Positions 42,540 to 52,750 are shown, counted from the first letter of the stretch. The stretch: DNA of 64,000 nt from JAJYUU01 sp963822955 (GCA_963822955.1 CAWGJS010000007.1:744001-808000); one strand, 5' to 3'. A program made the numbers and translations. The notes: generated by a model not told the origin, from the sequence alone.

Positions 42540-42893
42540 ATGCGCGAGGACGCCCAGCACCGGGCCACTGAGTTCGTCAAGGAGCTCTACGCCGCCGGGG
42601 ACATCGACGCGGGACGACTCGACGCCAGCGTGACCGGGATTCTTGCCGCCACGACCGAAGCCGAACTCGCCGAAGTCGTGGGGCGCCTGCCGCCGCCCGT
42701 AGTCCTCACTAGCGCCGATCGCCGCCTCACCGAGCCACTGGAGATCCACTCCGGCGTGGGGCGGCTGCGCCTGACCGAAACGCCTATCCCGGGGCTCCCG
42801 TTCATCCGGCTCGACGCGACCACGAACATCGGCAGGATCCGCTTGCGCCACCCAGCCAGCACCAGCCGACCACCGAAGGGAGTCCCCCGGTGA
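42540..42893 (+). CDS. DUF1707 domain protein
   Basis: 117 residues. The N-terminal 50 residues (AQHRATEFVKELYAAGDIDA, then AATTEAELAEVVGRLPPPV) match DUF1707, a SHOCT-like helical module of actinobacteria; the rest is a beta-rich piece ending in RRHP-like repeats, without a membrane helix. Its stop overlaps the pirin start (GTGA), implying co-translation. Function unknown. Confidence 0.8.
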   Translation: MREDAQHRATEFVKELYAAGDIDAGRLDASVTGILAATTEAELAEVVGRLPPPVVLTSADRRLTEPLEIHSGVGRLRLTETPIPGLPFIRLDATTNIGRIRLRHPASTSRPPKGVPR

Positions 42894-43831
42894 GCACCAT
42901 CGAAGCGAACGTGGAGGTGCCAGGCGACCGCGTTCCGGAACGAAATGACCTCGAGGTTACCGAGGCGCGCAACGCCCGCGTCGGTGCGATGACCGTGCGC
43001 CGGATGCTGCCCCTCCGGCTGCGCCGGAGCGTCGGCGCGTGGTGCTTCATCGATCACTACGGGCCGATGGATGTCGACGGCGTCACCGGGATGAGCGTGC
43101 CCCCGCATCCGCATATCGGATTGCAGACCGTCACCTGGCTCCTGAGCGGGAACGTGCTGCACCGGGACAGCCTGGGCACCGAACAGCTGATCAGGCCCGG
43201 GCAACTGAACCTCATGACGTCGGGACGCGGCATTGCGCACGCCGAAGAGTCGCCCTTGGAGCACGACCCGACGCTCCACGGCGTCCAGCTGTGGGTTGCG
43301 CTACCGGACGCCAGCCGCCATGCCGAGCCGGCCTTCGAGCACCACGGTCAGCTCCCGCACACCAGCGCTGGCGGCTTCACCATCAGCGTCCTGATCGGTG
43401 AACTGGCCGGGGCGATTTCGCCGGCCACCGCGTTCTCGCCTATCGTCGGCGCGCAACTCTCGGCAGTGGCCGGATCGGCGAGCTGCCTTCTGCCGCTGCG
43501 CCCCGATTACGAGCACGTCCTGTTCGTCGCGACCGGTCAGGCCGACGTCGAGGGCGCGCTCCTGCAGCCAGGGCAGCTGCTCTACCTGCCAACCGGGCGG
43601 CACGAGATGGCCGTCACCGCGCCAGCCACCTCGACCGTGATCCTGCTCGGCGGAGAGCCGCTGGGCGAACAGCTGCTCATGTGGTGGAACTTCGTCGCCC
43701 GCACCCCCGAGGAGATCGGCGCAGCGGCGGCGGCGTGGCGCGCGGGCGAATTCGGCCCTGTCGGCGGCTACCGGGGAGAGCCGATGCAGGCGCCGCCGCT
43801 CGACGTCACCCGGCTGCTCCGCGCGCGCTAG
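42890..43831 (+). CDS. Pirin family protein
   Basis: 313-residue bicupin. PHPHIGLQTVTWLLSGNVLHRDSLG (two halves of the motif, about 64-88) holds the metal-binding His and Glu of pirins, and GIAHAEESP the fourth ligand. Pirins are metal-dependent regulators or quercetinases; the role here is open. GTG 42890 overlaps DUF1707. Its stop lies in the first unit of the 18-bp repeat that follows. Confidence 0.9.
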   Translation: MSTIEANVEVPGDRVPERNDLEVTEARNARVGAMTVRRMLPLRLRRSVGAWCFIDHYGPMDVDGVTGMSVPPHPHIGLQTVTWLLSGNVLHRDSLGTEQLIRPGQLNLMTSGRGIAHAEESPLEHDPTLHGVQLWVALPDASRHAEPAFEHHGQLPHTSAGGFTISVLIGELAGAISPATAFSPIVGAQLSAVAGSASCLLPLRPDYEHVLFVATGQADVEGALLQPGQLLYLPTGRHEMAVTAPATSTVILLGGEPLGEQLLMWWNFVARTPEEIGAAAAAWRAGEFGPVGGYRGEPMQAPPLDVTRLLRAR

Positions 43832-43898
43832 CCGACGCGCCAGCGTTAGCTGACGCGCCAGCGTTGACTGACGGGCCAGCGTTAGCTGACGCGCCAGC
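43827..43898. repeat. 18-bp tandem repeat between convergent genes
   Basis: Four units of GTTAGCTGACGCGCCAGC type (43827-43844, 43845-43862, 43863-43880, 43881-43898; the first and third have one to three changes). The pirin stop is in unit 1 and the stop of the secreted hydrolase in unit 4; units 2 and 4 repeat the same minus-strand TAA exactly. Confidence 0.93.
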
Positions 43899-46081
43899 TC
43901 GTGCCCGCGTCGCCGGCCACGCAGGGACCGATGACCAGCTGCGTCCCGCGCTTACCGCTGTCTCCCGGATCGGCCAGGCACAGCCCAGCCGCAGGCAGGA
44001 CCAGCTGCAGGCCGACCGGACCGCCGGACAACTGCCACACCTGAGTGGCGGCGCCAGGTGCGCAGCGTTCTAGCCGCAGCTTCGTGTCCGGCGCGGTGCT
44101 GCCGCCGGCCGTGCCCAGGCACTTGCCAGCCGCCCTGATCGCACCGTCCGGCTTGATGGTCCAGGCTTGCTGCGCCGACCGATTGCACCTGCGCAGCGTC
44201 ACCACCGGATCCGACCCGCCGCCCACGCTGCTCGCGCAGTTGCCGGGGATACCCGAGGTCAGCGGGCCCGCGGGCAGTGTCCACTGCTGACTGGCGCTGG
44301 GCGTGCTGGCACTGCCGGTGTTGTTCGGCGTGGCCTTGCAAACTGCCGCCACGACGCGCGCGCCGTTCTTCGTGCCGGTACCGGCAAGGCAGCGACCGCT
44401 GGCCAGATTCGTCAGCACCGCGTTCGAGCGGAGCTCCCACCGCTCGCCGCCCTTCGTGCACGACATGAGCCCCAGCGCTGCTGACGCCGCTGAACTGGCT
44501 GTCTTAGCGGCCAGGCACTCGCCGCGCATGCGCACCGTGCCGTCCGTCGCGATCGTCCATCGTTCGTCCACGGCCCGACTGCAGGTCTCGATGGCGATGT
44601 CTGTGGCGCTGCGTTCGGCGAGGCACTTGCCGCCACGGTTCAGCCGGATCTGCCCGGACGCCCCGTTTCCGCTCGCCCTGCCGATCCGCAACCGGACGGA
44701 GTCCTGCCCGGAACCGCCTGACACGCGCACCACAGCAGTGGCGGCGCCCGTCGCCGTGGGCCAACCGGAGATGATCCCGCAGCTGCTGATGGTCAGGCCG
44801 CTCGGCAGCCCGGTGGCCGAGAACCGGAGGGTGCACTTGGGCAGACCATCCGTGGCCCGGACCCGGAACCGCACTGGAGCCCCGACCGACCCGGTCAGGC
44901 CGCCGGTCGCGGCGAGGCGGATCTGGGAATGGACGAACCAGCTGAAGCTCTGCGTCGCCTGGTCCGCTCCCGCCGTCGCCGTGACTTTTACCGGGAACGA
45001 GGCTGCCGACCCTGGCAGCGGCCCGCTGACAACTCCGGTCGAGGGGTCCATCAGCAGGCCGGCCGGAAGACCGGTCGTCGAGTAGGTCGCGGCCGTTCCA
45101 CCGTCGAGGGACCTGACCGCGAGGCTGGCCGAGCTGCCCGGCCTGGTCGCTCTGGCTGGCCGGAGCCGCGAGTTCCAGTGCGGCGCTGCTCAGGTAGCTG
45201 GCGTCGAACGGCACCGCGACGCCCGGCAAGGTCGCTGAGCTGGTGTACTGCCAGTAGGTCCAGTTGGCCCAGGCCGCCGGCCCGGTCGGCGCCGACGTGC
45301 CCCAGGCCACGAGCCACAGCGGATCCGACGCGAACGCGGCGCTGTCGCCGGTGCACGCGTTCCACCACTGCGAACTGGTGTAAATGGCCGCCGACTGGCC
45401 GGTGCGCCGGTGGATCTCGGTCGTAAACGCACCGATCCATGCCACCATCTGGGCTTTCGTCAGCCCATAGCATTCGTTGGTGCCGTCGCCGACAGGACGA
45501 GCGCTGTCATACGGGTCGGGCTCGATGTCCAGGATCGGGGCCAGCATCTGCCCGTCCGGGGCGTACTGCGCGTTGTCCAGCGCATAGTCCGCCTGCAGTG
45601 CGCCGCCCGAATAGTTAGGAATGGCGAACTCATATGGCGCGACGAGCATGCCCGCGGCCTGTGCCTGTGCCGCATCGGATGCGTAGTACGGATTGGTGTA
45701 GTAGCTGCCTTCGCTGACCTTGATGAACGCAAACTTGTACCCGGCCAGCGCGACCGCATTCCAGTTAATCGCCGCGCCACCAGGGTGCTGACCGGACGAG
45801 ACGTCGATGCCCTGCACCGTGGAAGCAGCAGCAGCAAGGCCAGCCGGTCTGCCGCGGTCGGCTCGCGGTGTAGCGGCCGGGCGGCTAGCCAGCAATCGCT
45901 CGATGGCCGGCGAGTGAGTGGCGCCGACATTGAATCGCGACACCGAGCCCGTTCGGATGACGTTCGCAGCACTGTGCTGGCTGGTACTGGGCTTACTCTC
46001 CGGCTGGCTAGCGCTTGCTGCGCCGGTGGCGCCGAGCACTGTGATCCCGGCCGCTGCAACTACTGCCAGCGCTCGACGCAC
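43882..46081 (-). CDS. Secreted GH25 muramidase with Ig-like and ricin-B modules, frameshifted as written
   Basis: Start GTG 46081 after GGGGGAGG. A signal peptide (about 1-26, cleaved near ASASQ) precedes a GH25 domain (about 85-280: GIDVSSGQHP, FAFIKVSEG, LDIEPDPYD; Asp and Glu positions intact), which cuts peptidoglycan. The frame then breaks near 45125-45165; in the next frame an Ig-like putative-glucan/He_PIG module (TTGLPAGLLMDPSTGVVSG) and two to three ricin-type beta-trefoil blocks (QQW, ERW repeats, many Cys) finish at 43882. One extra base explains the shift. Fusion of these modules is typical of secreted actinomycete hydrolases. Confidence 0.85.
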
Positions 46082-46218
46082 AGGTCCAGCCTCCCCCGGA
46101 TAGGCGAATTATCTACTAAAATCCGCATACTACTAGTCGATAGTCATTGATGCACTCGATATGAGGAGCGCCATCGCCGGAAGCTGCCGCCCGTTCAGGT
46201 CACCGGAAATATGCTTTC

Positions 46219-47340
46219 GTGACGTACTCTCCCCCTATGTCGGGGCGCATGTGGCGGGTCGTCGCGGTCTTCCGCGTGATCACGCTCGGCTATGTGGCGT
46301 TCCTGATTCTGCGAGCCAACGGCCACTACGCCCACCCCGTCGGCGGCCTGATTGCGCTGGCGTTCATGGCCGCGTGGACGGTACTGACGGTCGTGGCGTA
46401 CGGTCGGCCTTCCGGCCGCCAGCCATGGCTGATCGTCACCGATGTGGCCGTCTCGGCCGGCCTGATACTGAGCACGCGCTTGATCGACACCACAATCCGG
46501 ATTAGCGGCGGCGCGCCGACGATTCCGGGGATCTGGGCGTGTTCCGCGGTGCTGGCCTGCGCGGTCGCTGGCGGCCCATGGGTCGGCCTGGCCGGCGCAG
46601 TTGCGGTCTCGGCTGCTGACCTGGCCGAGCGTGGCGCATTCCTGCCCCAGACCACGTTCACCAACACCGTCCTCGTGCTCATCGCCGGCGGCGTGGGCGG
46701 CTACGTCGTCCGGCTTGCGCTACAGACCGAGGAGGCCGTCGACCGGGCCGCGAGGGCGGAGGCGGCCGTGGCGGAGCGCGAGCGAATCGCCCGCGGGATC
46801 CACGACTCGGTGCTTCAGATACTCGCCCTGGTCAGCAGCCGTGGCCGGATGCTTGGCGGCGAGGCTGCGGAGCTTGGCAGGCTTGCGTCCGAGCAGGAGA
46901 GCGCACTGCGGGCGCTGGTGTCGGGTGCGACTACCGAGCCGCACGCCGAGACTGGCCAGATAGATGTGCGCGGCCTGATCGAGCCGCTGGCCAGCGCGCG
47001 CATTACCGTCTCCTGCCCGGCGACCCCTGTGCTGCTGCCAGCCGTCGCCGCCCGCGCGGTCGGCGGTGCTGCCCGCGCAGCGGTCGACAACATCCGCCGT
47101 CATGCTGGCGATGGCGCTCACGGCTGGGTGCTCGTCGAGGACGAAGGCCCGGCAATCCGGGTTAGCGTGCGCGATGACGGTCCTGGATTCGCGCACGGCC
47201 GGCTGGCCGATGCTGCGGCTGCGGGCCGATTCGGCGTGTCTCAGTCGATCATCGGGCGCATGCGCGATGTCGGCGGCATGGCGACCGTGACGTCAGGGTC
47301 TGGCCAGGGAACCGAGGTGGACGTCCGTGTGCCACGGTGA
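46219..47340 (+). CDS. macS: MacS-type sensor histidine kinase
   Basis: 373 residues from GTG 46219; ATG 46237 gives a start more like the family (MSGRMWRVVAVFRVITLGY). About five membrane helices (roughly 10-165), then HisKA_3 with the phospho-His in ARGIHDSVLQ (about 193-202) and an HATPase region (DNIRRHAGDG, VRDDGPGF). The topology and motifs match MacS of Streptomyces, which with MacR controls membrane and secreted proteins. Overlaps the response regulator gene. Confidence 0.88.
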   Translation: MTYSPPMSGRMWRVVAVFRVITLGYVAFLILRANGHYAHPVGGLIALAFMAAWTVLTVVAYGRPSGRQPWLIVTDVAVSAGLILSTRLIDTTIRISGGAPTIPGIWACSAVLACAVAGGPWVGLAGAVAVSAADLAERGAFLPQTTFTNTVLVLIAGGVGGYVVRLALQTEEAVDRAARAEAAVAERERIARGIHDSVLQILALVSSRGRMLGGEAAELGRLASEQESALRALVSGATTEPHAETGQIDVRGLIEPLASARITVSCPATPVLLPAVAARAVGGAARAAVDNIRRHAGDGAHGWVLVEDEGPAIRVSVRDDGPGFAHGRLADAAAAGRFGVSQSIIGRMRDVGGMATVTSGSGQGTEVDVRVPR

Positions 47341-48037
47341 CAACGATGCGGCGGGCGGCACTGGCAGCGTCCGCGTCATGGTCGTCGATGACCACCCGAT
47401 CTGGCGAGACGCCGCCGCCCGGACCCTGAGCGAGGCCGGTTTTGCGGTCGTCGGCACCGCGGGCAGCGGAGCACAGGCACTGCGGGTAGCCGCCGCCACC
47501 CGGCCCGACGTAGTGCTGCTCGACCTCAACCTGCCGGATCTGCCGGGCGCGCAGGTCACACAGCAGCTTCTGACGGCACTGCCGGGACTGCGCGTGCTGA
47601 TCCTGTCGGCCAGCGGCGAGCGACAAGACGTCCTGGACGCCGTCACCGCCGGCGCTAGCGGCTACCTGCTGAAGTCGGCCGAGCCCGGTGAGCTCACCGC
47701 TGCGGTGCGCTCCACGGCAGCAGGGCGCGCGGTCTTTACGCCCGGGCTAGCCGGACTGGTGCTCGGTGAGTACCGGCGGCTCGCCCAGTCCGGGTCGTCC
47801 GCCCAGGCCGGGCGTGGCGGTGACGCCGCCGCGCGAGCCCCGCAGCTGACCGAGCGCGAGACCGAGGTGCTGCGCCTGGTCGCCACCGGCCTCACGTATC
47901 CCCAGATCGCTCAGCGACTGTCGCTGTCGCCCCGGACCGTGCAGAACCACGTGCAGAACACGCTCAGCAAGCTGCAGCTCCACAACAAGGCCCAGCTCGT
48001 GCGCTACGCGCTGGAGCAGGGCGTCAAGCTGGAGTAA
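47327..48037 (+). CDS. macR: MacR-type LuxR family response regulator
   Basis: 236 residues. Receiver with DDHPIW near the start and phospho-Asp in VVLLDLNLPDLPG, then a LuxR-type helix-turn-helix (LTERETEVLRLVATGLTYPQ, about 170-225). GTG 47327 overlaps macS by 14 bases with GAGGTGG upstream. Confidence 0.9.
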   Translation: MCHGDNDAAGGTGSVRVMVVDDHPIWRDAAARTLSEAGFAVVGTAGSGAQALRVAAATRPDVVLLDLNLPDLPGAQVTQQLLTALPGLRVLILSASGERQDVLDAVTAGASGYLLKSAEPGELTAAVRSTAAGRAVFTPGLAGLVLGEYRRLAQSGSSAQAGRGGDAAARAPQLTERETEVLRLVATGLTYPQIAQRLSLSPRTVQNHVQNTLSKLQLHNKAQLVRYALEQGVKLE

Positions 48038-48186
48038 CGGTCAGGCTGGAGCTGCCGGGCACTGCGGTGTCCACACGGATTCCACATCCGCCGCGCCAGC
48101 GCTCCACGGGCCTCCGCTGAGATGAAGCCAGCTGGTCGCCCCGATGCGCCCCCCTGCGGGGCGGCTGGCCTGCGGAGGAAGGCAAC

Positions 48187-48651
48187 ATGACACAGGTAGC
48201 GCAAGAGATTCCCACGCCTCGTCCCCCATACTCGGCGAGCACAACGATGCCGGTACCAGCCGCCGGGCGGGCACCGCGATGGCGGTCCCTGCTTGAGGCC
48301 CGGTGGCACGCCAGGCTCCAGGAAGTGACCGAGCTGTCCGTCGCCTATCACGACGCCGCCGGCGCTCCGGCGCTGCACGCGGACGCCGAGGAAGCCCGGC
48401 CTGCCAAGCGCCAGCTCCGGCGCCTGCTCCGGCAAGCAGTCACCGCGCGACGGGCGCTAGCCGACACTGAGGATGCGCTCACCCGGCTCGCTGACGGCCG
48501 CTATGGGCGCTGCGAGCACTGCGCAACCGCTCTGCCGCCCGGCTTGCTCGCGCTCGAGCCAGAGAGCAGGTACTGCCTTCGCTGCCTGCCCGAGCGCACA
48601 GACGAGCCGGGGCACAGGGGTCAGGTTGCCGATGCCTGGCCGATCGCGTAA
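48187..48651 (+). CDS. DksA/TraR-type C4 zinc finger protein
   Basis: 154 residues: a helical N-terminal coiled-coil region (about 30-105) and a C4 finger CEHC...CLRC (in GRYGRCEHCATALPPGLL and RYCLRCLPE). Family members bind the RNA polymerase secondary channel or act in stress responses; short actinobacterial ones are uncharacterised. Its 3' end overlaps the opposite-strand dehydrogenase by 31 bases. Confidence 0.88.
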   Translation: MTQVAQEIPTPRPPYSASTTMPVPAAGRAPRWRSLLEARWHARLQEVTELSVAYHDAAGAPALHADAEEARPAKRQLRRLLRQAVTARRALADTEDALTRLADGRYGRCEHCATALPPGLLALEPESRYCLRCLPERTDEPGHRGQVADAWPIA

Positions 48652-49649
48652 AAGGCCGGCCGTTCCGGCAGTGACACGACGACACGCTCGCCACTGCTCG
48701 CAGCTGCGATCGCGGCGTCGCTGACCGCGCTGATCGCATAGCCGTCCCAGGTGCTCGGACCAGTCGCCGCACCTATCGCCACCGAACCGATCCACTCGGA
48801 AAGCTCGAGGTCATACGCCCCGCTGAACCTCTCGAGCCAGCCTGCTGGGACCCGGCTCCGCTGCTGGCCGCCTCCGCGCACCACGACGAGGCTGGTGTCA
48901 CCAAGTTCCGCCGTTCCCTTCTCGCCAACCACCTCGCCGCGGATGTCGTACCCGTAGCTGGCGTTGACATTGATCTCCACGTCGGCCAGCACTCCGCTCT
49001 CGGTCTCGAGCAGCAGGACAAACGGATCAGACAGATGGCTGGCAGCATGGCTATTGCGGCGGGCCTTCAACACCCAGGTCGCGACAATCTCCTCGCCGAG
49101 CAGCCACCGGGTGACGTCGATGTCGTGCACCGCCGTGTCGGTGATGGTCATGTCAGCGGTGAAGCTGCCGGGCACGCTAGGGTTGCGGTGGGCGGCATGG
49201 ACGAGCGTAGGCGCGCCGACCGTGCCGTCCTCGATGACCGATTTCAGCATCCGGTAGGCGGCATCGTAGCGGCGCATATAGCCAACCTGGACCAGCCTGC
49301 GACCGCACGACAACTCCGCAGTCAGGATGCGCTCGCACGCCGCCCGAGTCGGCGCCAGCGGCTTCTCGCAGAAGACATGCTTGCCCGCGGCGATCGAGGC
49401 GAGCACATAGTCCTCGTGTGTCGGCCCGGGCGACGCGACGAGCACGGCATCGACCTCATCGGACGCGATCAGTTCTAGCCCGGTGCGGTAAGCCCTGGCG
49501 CCAGGGAGTCCGCCGGCCTGCCGCTCCGCGCGCTCGGCATCAGCATCGGCGACGGCTACCACAACTGCTCCGGTCGGCGCACTTGACAGGCGGCGGATGT
49601 GGTCGGCTCCGATTACTCCGGCGCCGATGACGCCAACCCGAACGGTCAT
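48621..49649 (-). CDS. Gfo/Idh/MocA family oxidoreductase (inositol dehydrogenase-like)
   Basis: 342 residues from ATG 49649 (GGAGA upstream); a longer frame runs upstream without family similarity. MTVRVGVIGAGVIGADHIRR is the Rossmann start, CEKPLAPTRAACERI the EKP motif (about 93-107), and HDIDVTRWLLGEE near 177 the conserved HxxD box. Sugar or inositol dehydrogenase; the substrate is not defined. Confidence 0.9.
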   Translation of the reverse strand: MTVRVGVIGAGVIGADHIRRLSSAPTGAVVVAVADADAERAERQAGGLPGARAYRTGLELIASDEVDAVLVASPGPTHEDYVLASIAAGKHVFCEKPLAPTRAACERILTAELSCGRRLVQVGYMRRYDAAYRMLKSVIEDGTVGAPTLVHAAHRNPSVPGSFTADMTITDTAVHDIDVTRWLLGEEIVATWVLKARRNSHAASHLSDPFVLLLETESGVLADVEINVNASYGYDIRGEVVGEKGTAELGDTSLVVVRGGGQQRSRVPAGWLERFSGAYDLELSEWIGSVAIGAATGPSTWDGYAISAVSDAAIAAASSGERVVVSLPERPAFYAIGQASAT

Positions 49650-49836
49650 GGTCTGATTCTCCAACGCCGGGCGACCGAGTTTGCCGCAAGATGGTCGATT
49701 GCCGCGATGGCGGGGCGTAAGCAGGCCGGCAAGATTGTTAGGCACGGCGATGTCCTGGGCGCCAAGTCGAGCTAGCGACCCAAGCCGGACGAATGCGCTG
49801 CTTCCATAGCAAGCCGAGGTGAGGAGTGGGAAGCCA

Positions 49837-50112
49837 ATGAGGCCCTGGTTCAAGGGAGGCGGCGCAGGCTGGATCGTGGTCGGGACCGTTGTAGTCGCCT
49901 GGGACCTCGTGGCACCTGAGACTCTCTCCGCGGCTTTTCAGCGCGCGAGGTCAAGCCCGGTCGGCTTCGCGGTACTGGCAGTGGCGTGGGGGGCGCTCAC
50001 AGGGCATCTCTTCCTGGTCCTGCCGGGCCGGGCGGAGCCGTTTAACGCACCCGTCAACCTCGCACGCAGGCCGTTGCGGCGCGCGCGGATGCCCACCACG
50101 CAGTCCGCGTGA
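49837..50112 (+). CDS. Small membrane protein, phage-like
   Basis: 91 residues from ATG 49837 (GAGGAGTGGG upstream); a GTG at 49819 is in frame. Two hydrophobic segments (about 11-28 and 41-63) with a WDLVAPETLS turn and a basic end (ARRPLRRARM). The pattern resembles small membrane proteins carried by actinophages, from memory of such sequences; not confirmed. No gene of phage origin is adjacent. Confidence 0.5.
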   Translation: MRPWFKGGGAGWIVVGTVVVAWDLVAPETLSAAFQRARSSPVGFAVLAVAWGALTGHLFLVLPGRAEPFNAPVNLARRPLRRARMPTTQSA

Positions 50113-50129
50113 CGAGAAGCGCTGATGTG

Positions 50130-52400
50130 TTAGCGAAGATCCGATTCGCTACGCTGCAGCTCGGTTCGGACTATGTAGGCGGCAGCGTCGGCCCGGTTGC
50201 GTACGCCGATCTTGCGGTACGCGTTCTGCAAATGCCGCTCGACGGTATGGATACTGACCACGAGCTGGGCCGCGATCTCGCTGTTGGTCTCGCCTGCCGC
50301 CAGGAGCTCCAGGACCTGCGCCTCGCGGCGCGTCAGCGTGTCTGGCGGCGAGGCGGCAGATCGCTGGTGCGGTATCGGGATCGGCACGGCAACGTGCTGG
50401 CCCGCCAGGCGCTCGGTCTCGGTGAGCAGCTCGGCAAGGATGCCGGGCGCTGCACATCTGCCGATGACGTTACTCGCCTGGCTGATCCGCGCGCGGGCAT
50501 CGTCGGCGTTGCCCGTGCGCGACCTGATCTTTGCCAGGCACAGCAGTGCGCTTGCGGTTTCCAGCCGTGCCTGGCCACGACGGGCACGCTCGAGCGCGGC
50601 CAGCGCCGCCGTCTCGGCTTCGGGCAGCTCACCGCGGTCGGCGGACAGTTCGGCAGATGTCACCATGGCCGTGGTGGTTATCCAGTACTCGTCGAGGCCG
50701 TGCTGGGCGGCGAGATCGGTGGCCTTATGCACCTGACGCTCAGAGGACTCGAGATCGCCCGCCCTGGCCGAGATGGCCGCCAGGCAGCCGAGTGCCCGTA
50801 CGCTGGCCAGATTGCTCGCCAGCGAGCGCGTTGGGCCCGCCACCTGCTCGAGGATCGAGCTGGCCTCGGCGTCCTGCGCGCGCCAGAAGAGGTTAGCGCC
50901 CATTGCCGCAAGCGCCTCTGCCTGCCACTGCGCCGTTCCTGCCGATTCGATCGCCGCAGCCCGTCGGGTGGCAGCCTCAGCGGAGGCCAGGTCCCCGACA
51001 AGGTGGTGGTAGTCGGCCCAGAGCACTGATGGCGCCGACTCCATCGGGGCCGGTCCGTCGATGAGCCGACCTTGCGGCGATGCTGCTTCCGCAGCCGACA
51101 GCCATGACTTCACCGTGTCCGGATGGCCCACGTGGCGGCCCAGGAACCCTCTGATCAGGCACATCCGGACGTCCTCGATGATCATCTCGGGCGGCAGCCG
51201 ATCGAGCCACGACTCGACGTCGCCGGCCAGCCCCTGGTCAATCAGCGCACTCGAGTGCACGGCGATCAGTTCCCTGGCATCGGCCAGATCAGCCGCGAGG
51301 ACGGCATGATCGATTGCTTCTCCGATCGACCCGTGCTGCCGATGCCACGCCGAGGCCCGCCGGTGCAGCACCGGTGCGAGCCCAGGCTCGGACCGGTCGA
51401 GCTCATGGCGCAGCAGCTCGGCGAACAGCCGGTGATAGCGATACCAGTTCCGGGTGGTATCCAGCGGCTCGAGGAAGACCTGAGATCTCTCCAGTTCCTC
51501 CAGCAGGCTCTGAGATCCGCTCCCGTCAGTGACTGCGTCGCAGAGCGGCCCGGAGAACCGGCTCAGTACCGACGTCTGCAGCAGCAGGGTGCGGATCGCA
51601 GGCGCCTGGCCGGACAGCACCTCGGCGGCGAGGTAATCGGCAATCTGGCGGTTATCGCCGCCGAAGCCCTGGATGAACCGGGCGGGGTCCTTGTGACCCT
51701 GCAGCGACAGGCCCGCTAGGTACAGGCCCGCAGCCCAGCCCTCGGTCCGCTCCAGCAGGGCGTGGATGTCTTCCGGCGGCAGCGCGAGACCGAGAGTCCC
51801 GTTGAGCAGGTCCCTGGTCTCGGCCTCAGAAAAGCGAAGCTCGTCCGCGCGGATCTCCGCCATCTCGCCGCCGGCCCGCAGCCGGGCCAGGGGGAGCGCC
51901 GGCTCAGACCGGGACGCCACGACGAGCCCGAGGGAGGGAGGCAGGTGTTCCACCAGGTAGGCGACGCCTTGAAGGATCTCGCTGTTGGTGATCAGGTGGA
52001 AGTCGTCCAGCACCAGGGTCACCCGCTCGGGCATGCGGGCCAGGTCGTTGATTACCGGGCCTATCAGGGCGTCTGGTGTCTTAACGCGCGCGGCGTTGAG
52101 CACCTGCAGTGCAGCCGCCCCGATTCCCGGGCACACGGCGTCGACGGCTGCGACAACTCCGGCCCAGAAATGCGCCGGGTCGTTATCGTCCCGGTCGACC
52201 GAGAGCCAGGTGTCCCGCGGCTTCTCACCCGCGAGGAACCAGTCCCGCAGCAGCGAGGTCTTACCCCATCCCGCAGGCGCGACGACCAGGACGAGCTTGG
52301 CTGGGCAGTAACCGGCCAGGAGATCGAGAAGAGGCTGGCGCGTAACGCTGCCGTGCAATGCGGCCGGCGGTCGCAGCCTGCCCGACAACGTGACCGTCAC
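50130..52400 (-). CDS. Large LuxR (LAL/MalT-type) transcriptional regulator
   Basis: 756 residues. N-terminal AAA/STAND ATPase with Walker A APAGWGKTSLL (about 40-50) and LVLDDFHLI Walker B-like box; a long TPR/helical middle; C-terminal LuxR helix-turn-helix (TLTRREAQVLELLAAGETNS, about 690-750). Such ATP-binding activators respond to a sugar or other ligand. Encoded toward the small membrane gene; its 5' end faces the gene-poor region and the polysaccharide locus, so it may control that locus (inference). Confidence 0.92.
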   Translation of the reverse strand: MTVTLSGRLRPPAALHGSVTRQPLLDLLAGYCPAKLVLVVAPAGWGKTSLLRDWFLAGEKPRDTWLSVDRDDNDPAHFWAGVVAAVDAVCPGIGAAALQVLNAARVKTPDALIGPVINDLARMPERVTLVLDDFHLITNSEILQGVAYLVEHLPPSLGLVVASRSEPALPLARLRAGGEMAEIRADELRFSEAETRDLLNGTLGLALPPEDIHALLERTEGWAAGLYLAGLSLQGHKDPARFIQGFGGDNRQIADYLAAEVLSGQAPAIRTLLLQTSVLSRFSGPLCDAVTDGSGSQSLLEELERSQVFLEPLDTTRNWYRYHRLFAELLRHELDRSEPGLAPVLHRRASAWHRQHGSIGEAIDHAVLAADLADARELIAVHSSALIDQGLAGDVESWLDRLPPEMIIEDVRMCLIRGFLGRHVGHPDTVKSWLSAAEAASPQGRLIDGPAPMESAPSVLWADYHHLVGDLASAEAATRRAAAIESAGTAQWQAEALAAMGANLFWRAQDAEASSILEQVAGPTRSLASNLASVRALGCLAAISARAGDLESSERQVHKATDLAAQHGLDEYWITTTAMVTSAELSADRGELPEAETAALAALERARRGQARLETASALLCLAKIRSRTGNADDARARISQASNVIGRCAAPGILAELLTETERLAGQHVAVPIPIPHQRSAASPPDTLTRREAQVLELLAAGETNSEIAAQLVVSIHTVERHLQNAYRKIGVRNRADAAAYIVRTELQRSESDLR

Positions 52401-52750
52401 GTCAGGAACGGCCGGATCGGGCCGGATAGCCGAAGGTCCCGAGCCACTGCTACCAGACCGCCGGACGGAATGCGCTGACCGCGGCCGCCGTGACGATGCG
52501 GTCCTGTTGTCCGGAGTTGAGGCGCTTAGAGGTCGAGACGTTCTGGATCACGACTAACTCCCCCATCCCAGGCCGATCTGCAGATCTCCGCTCATCGCGT
52601 TCCGTTGCGGCTATCGGGATGACCATCCGCGTCCTGCACAAGCCTCTGGTCAACCCGGGGGTCCGCACATCACTCATCCGGATAAGGCTGATGGCGGCCC
52701 CGGAGCACGAGCTGAGGCGTGGTCCGTTTACTTCGGCAAGGTCACGGCCA

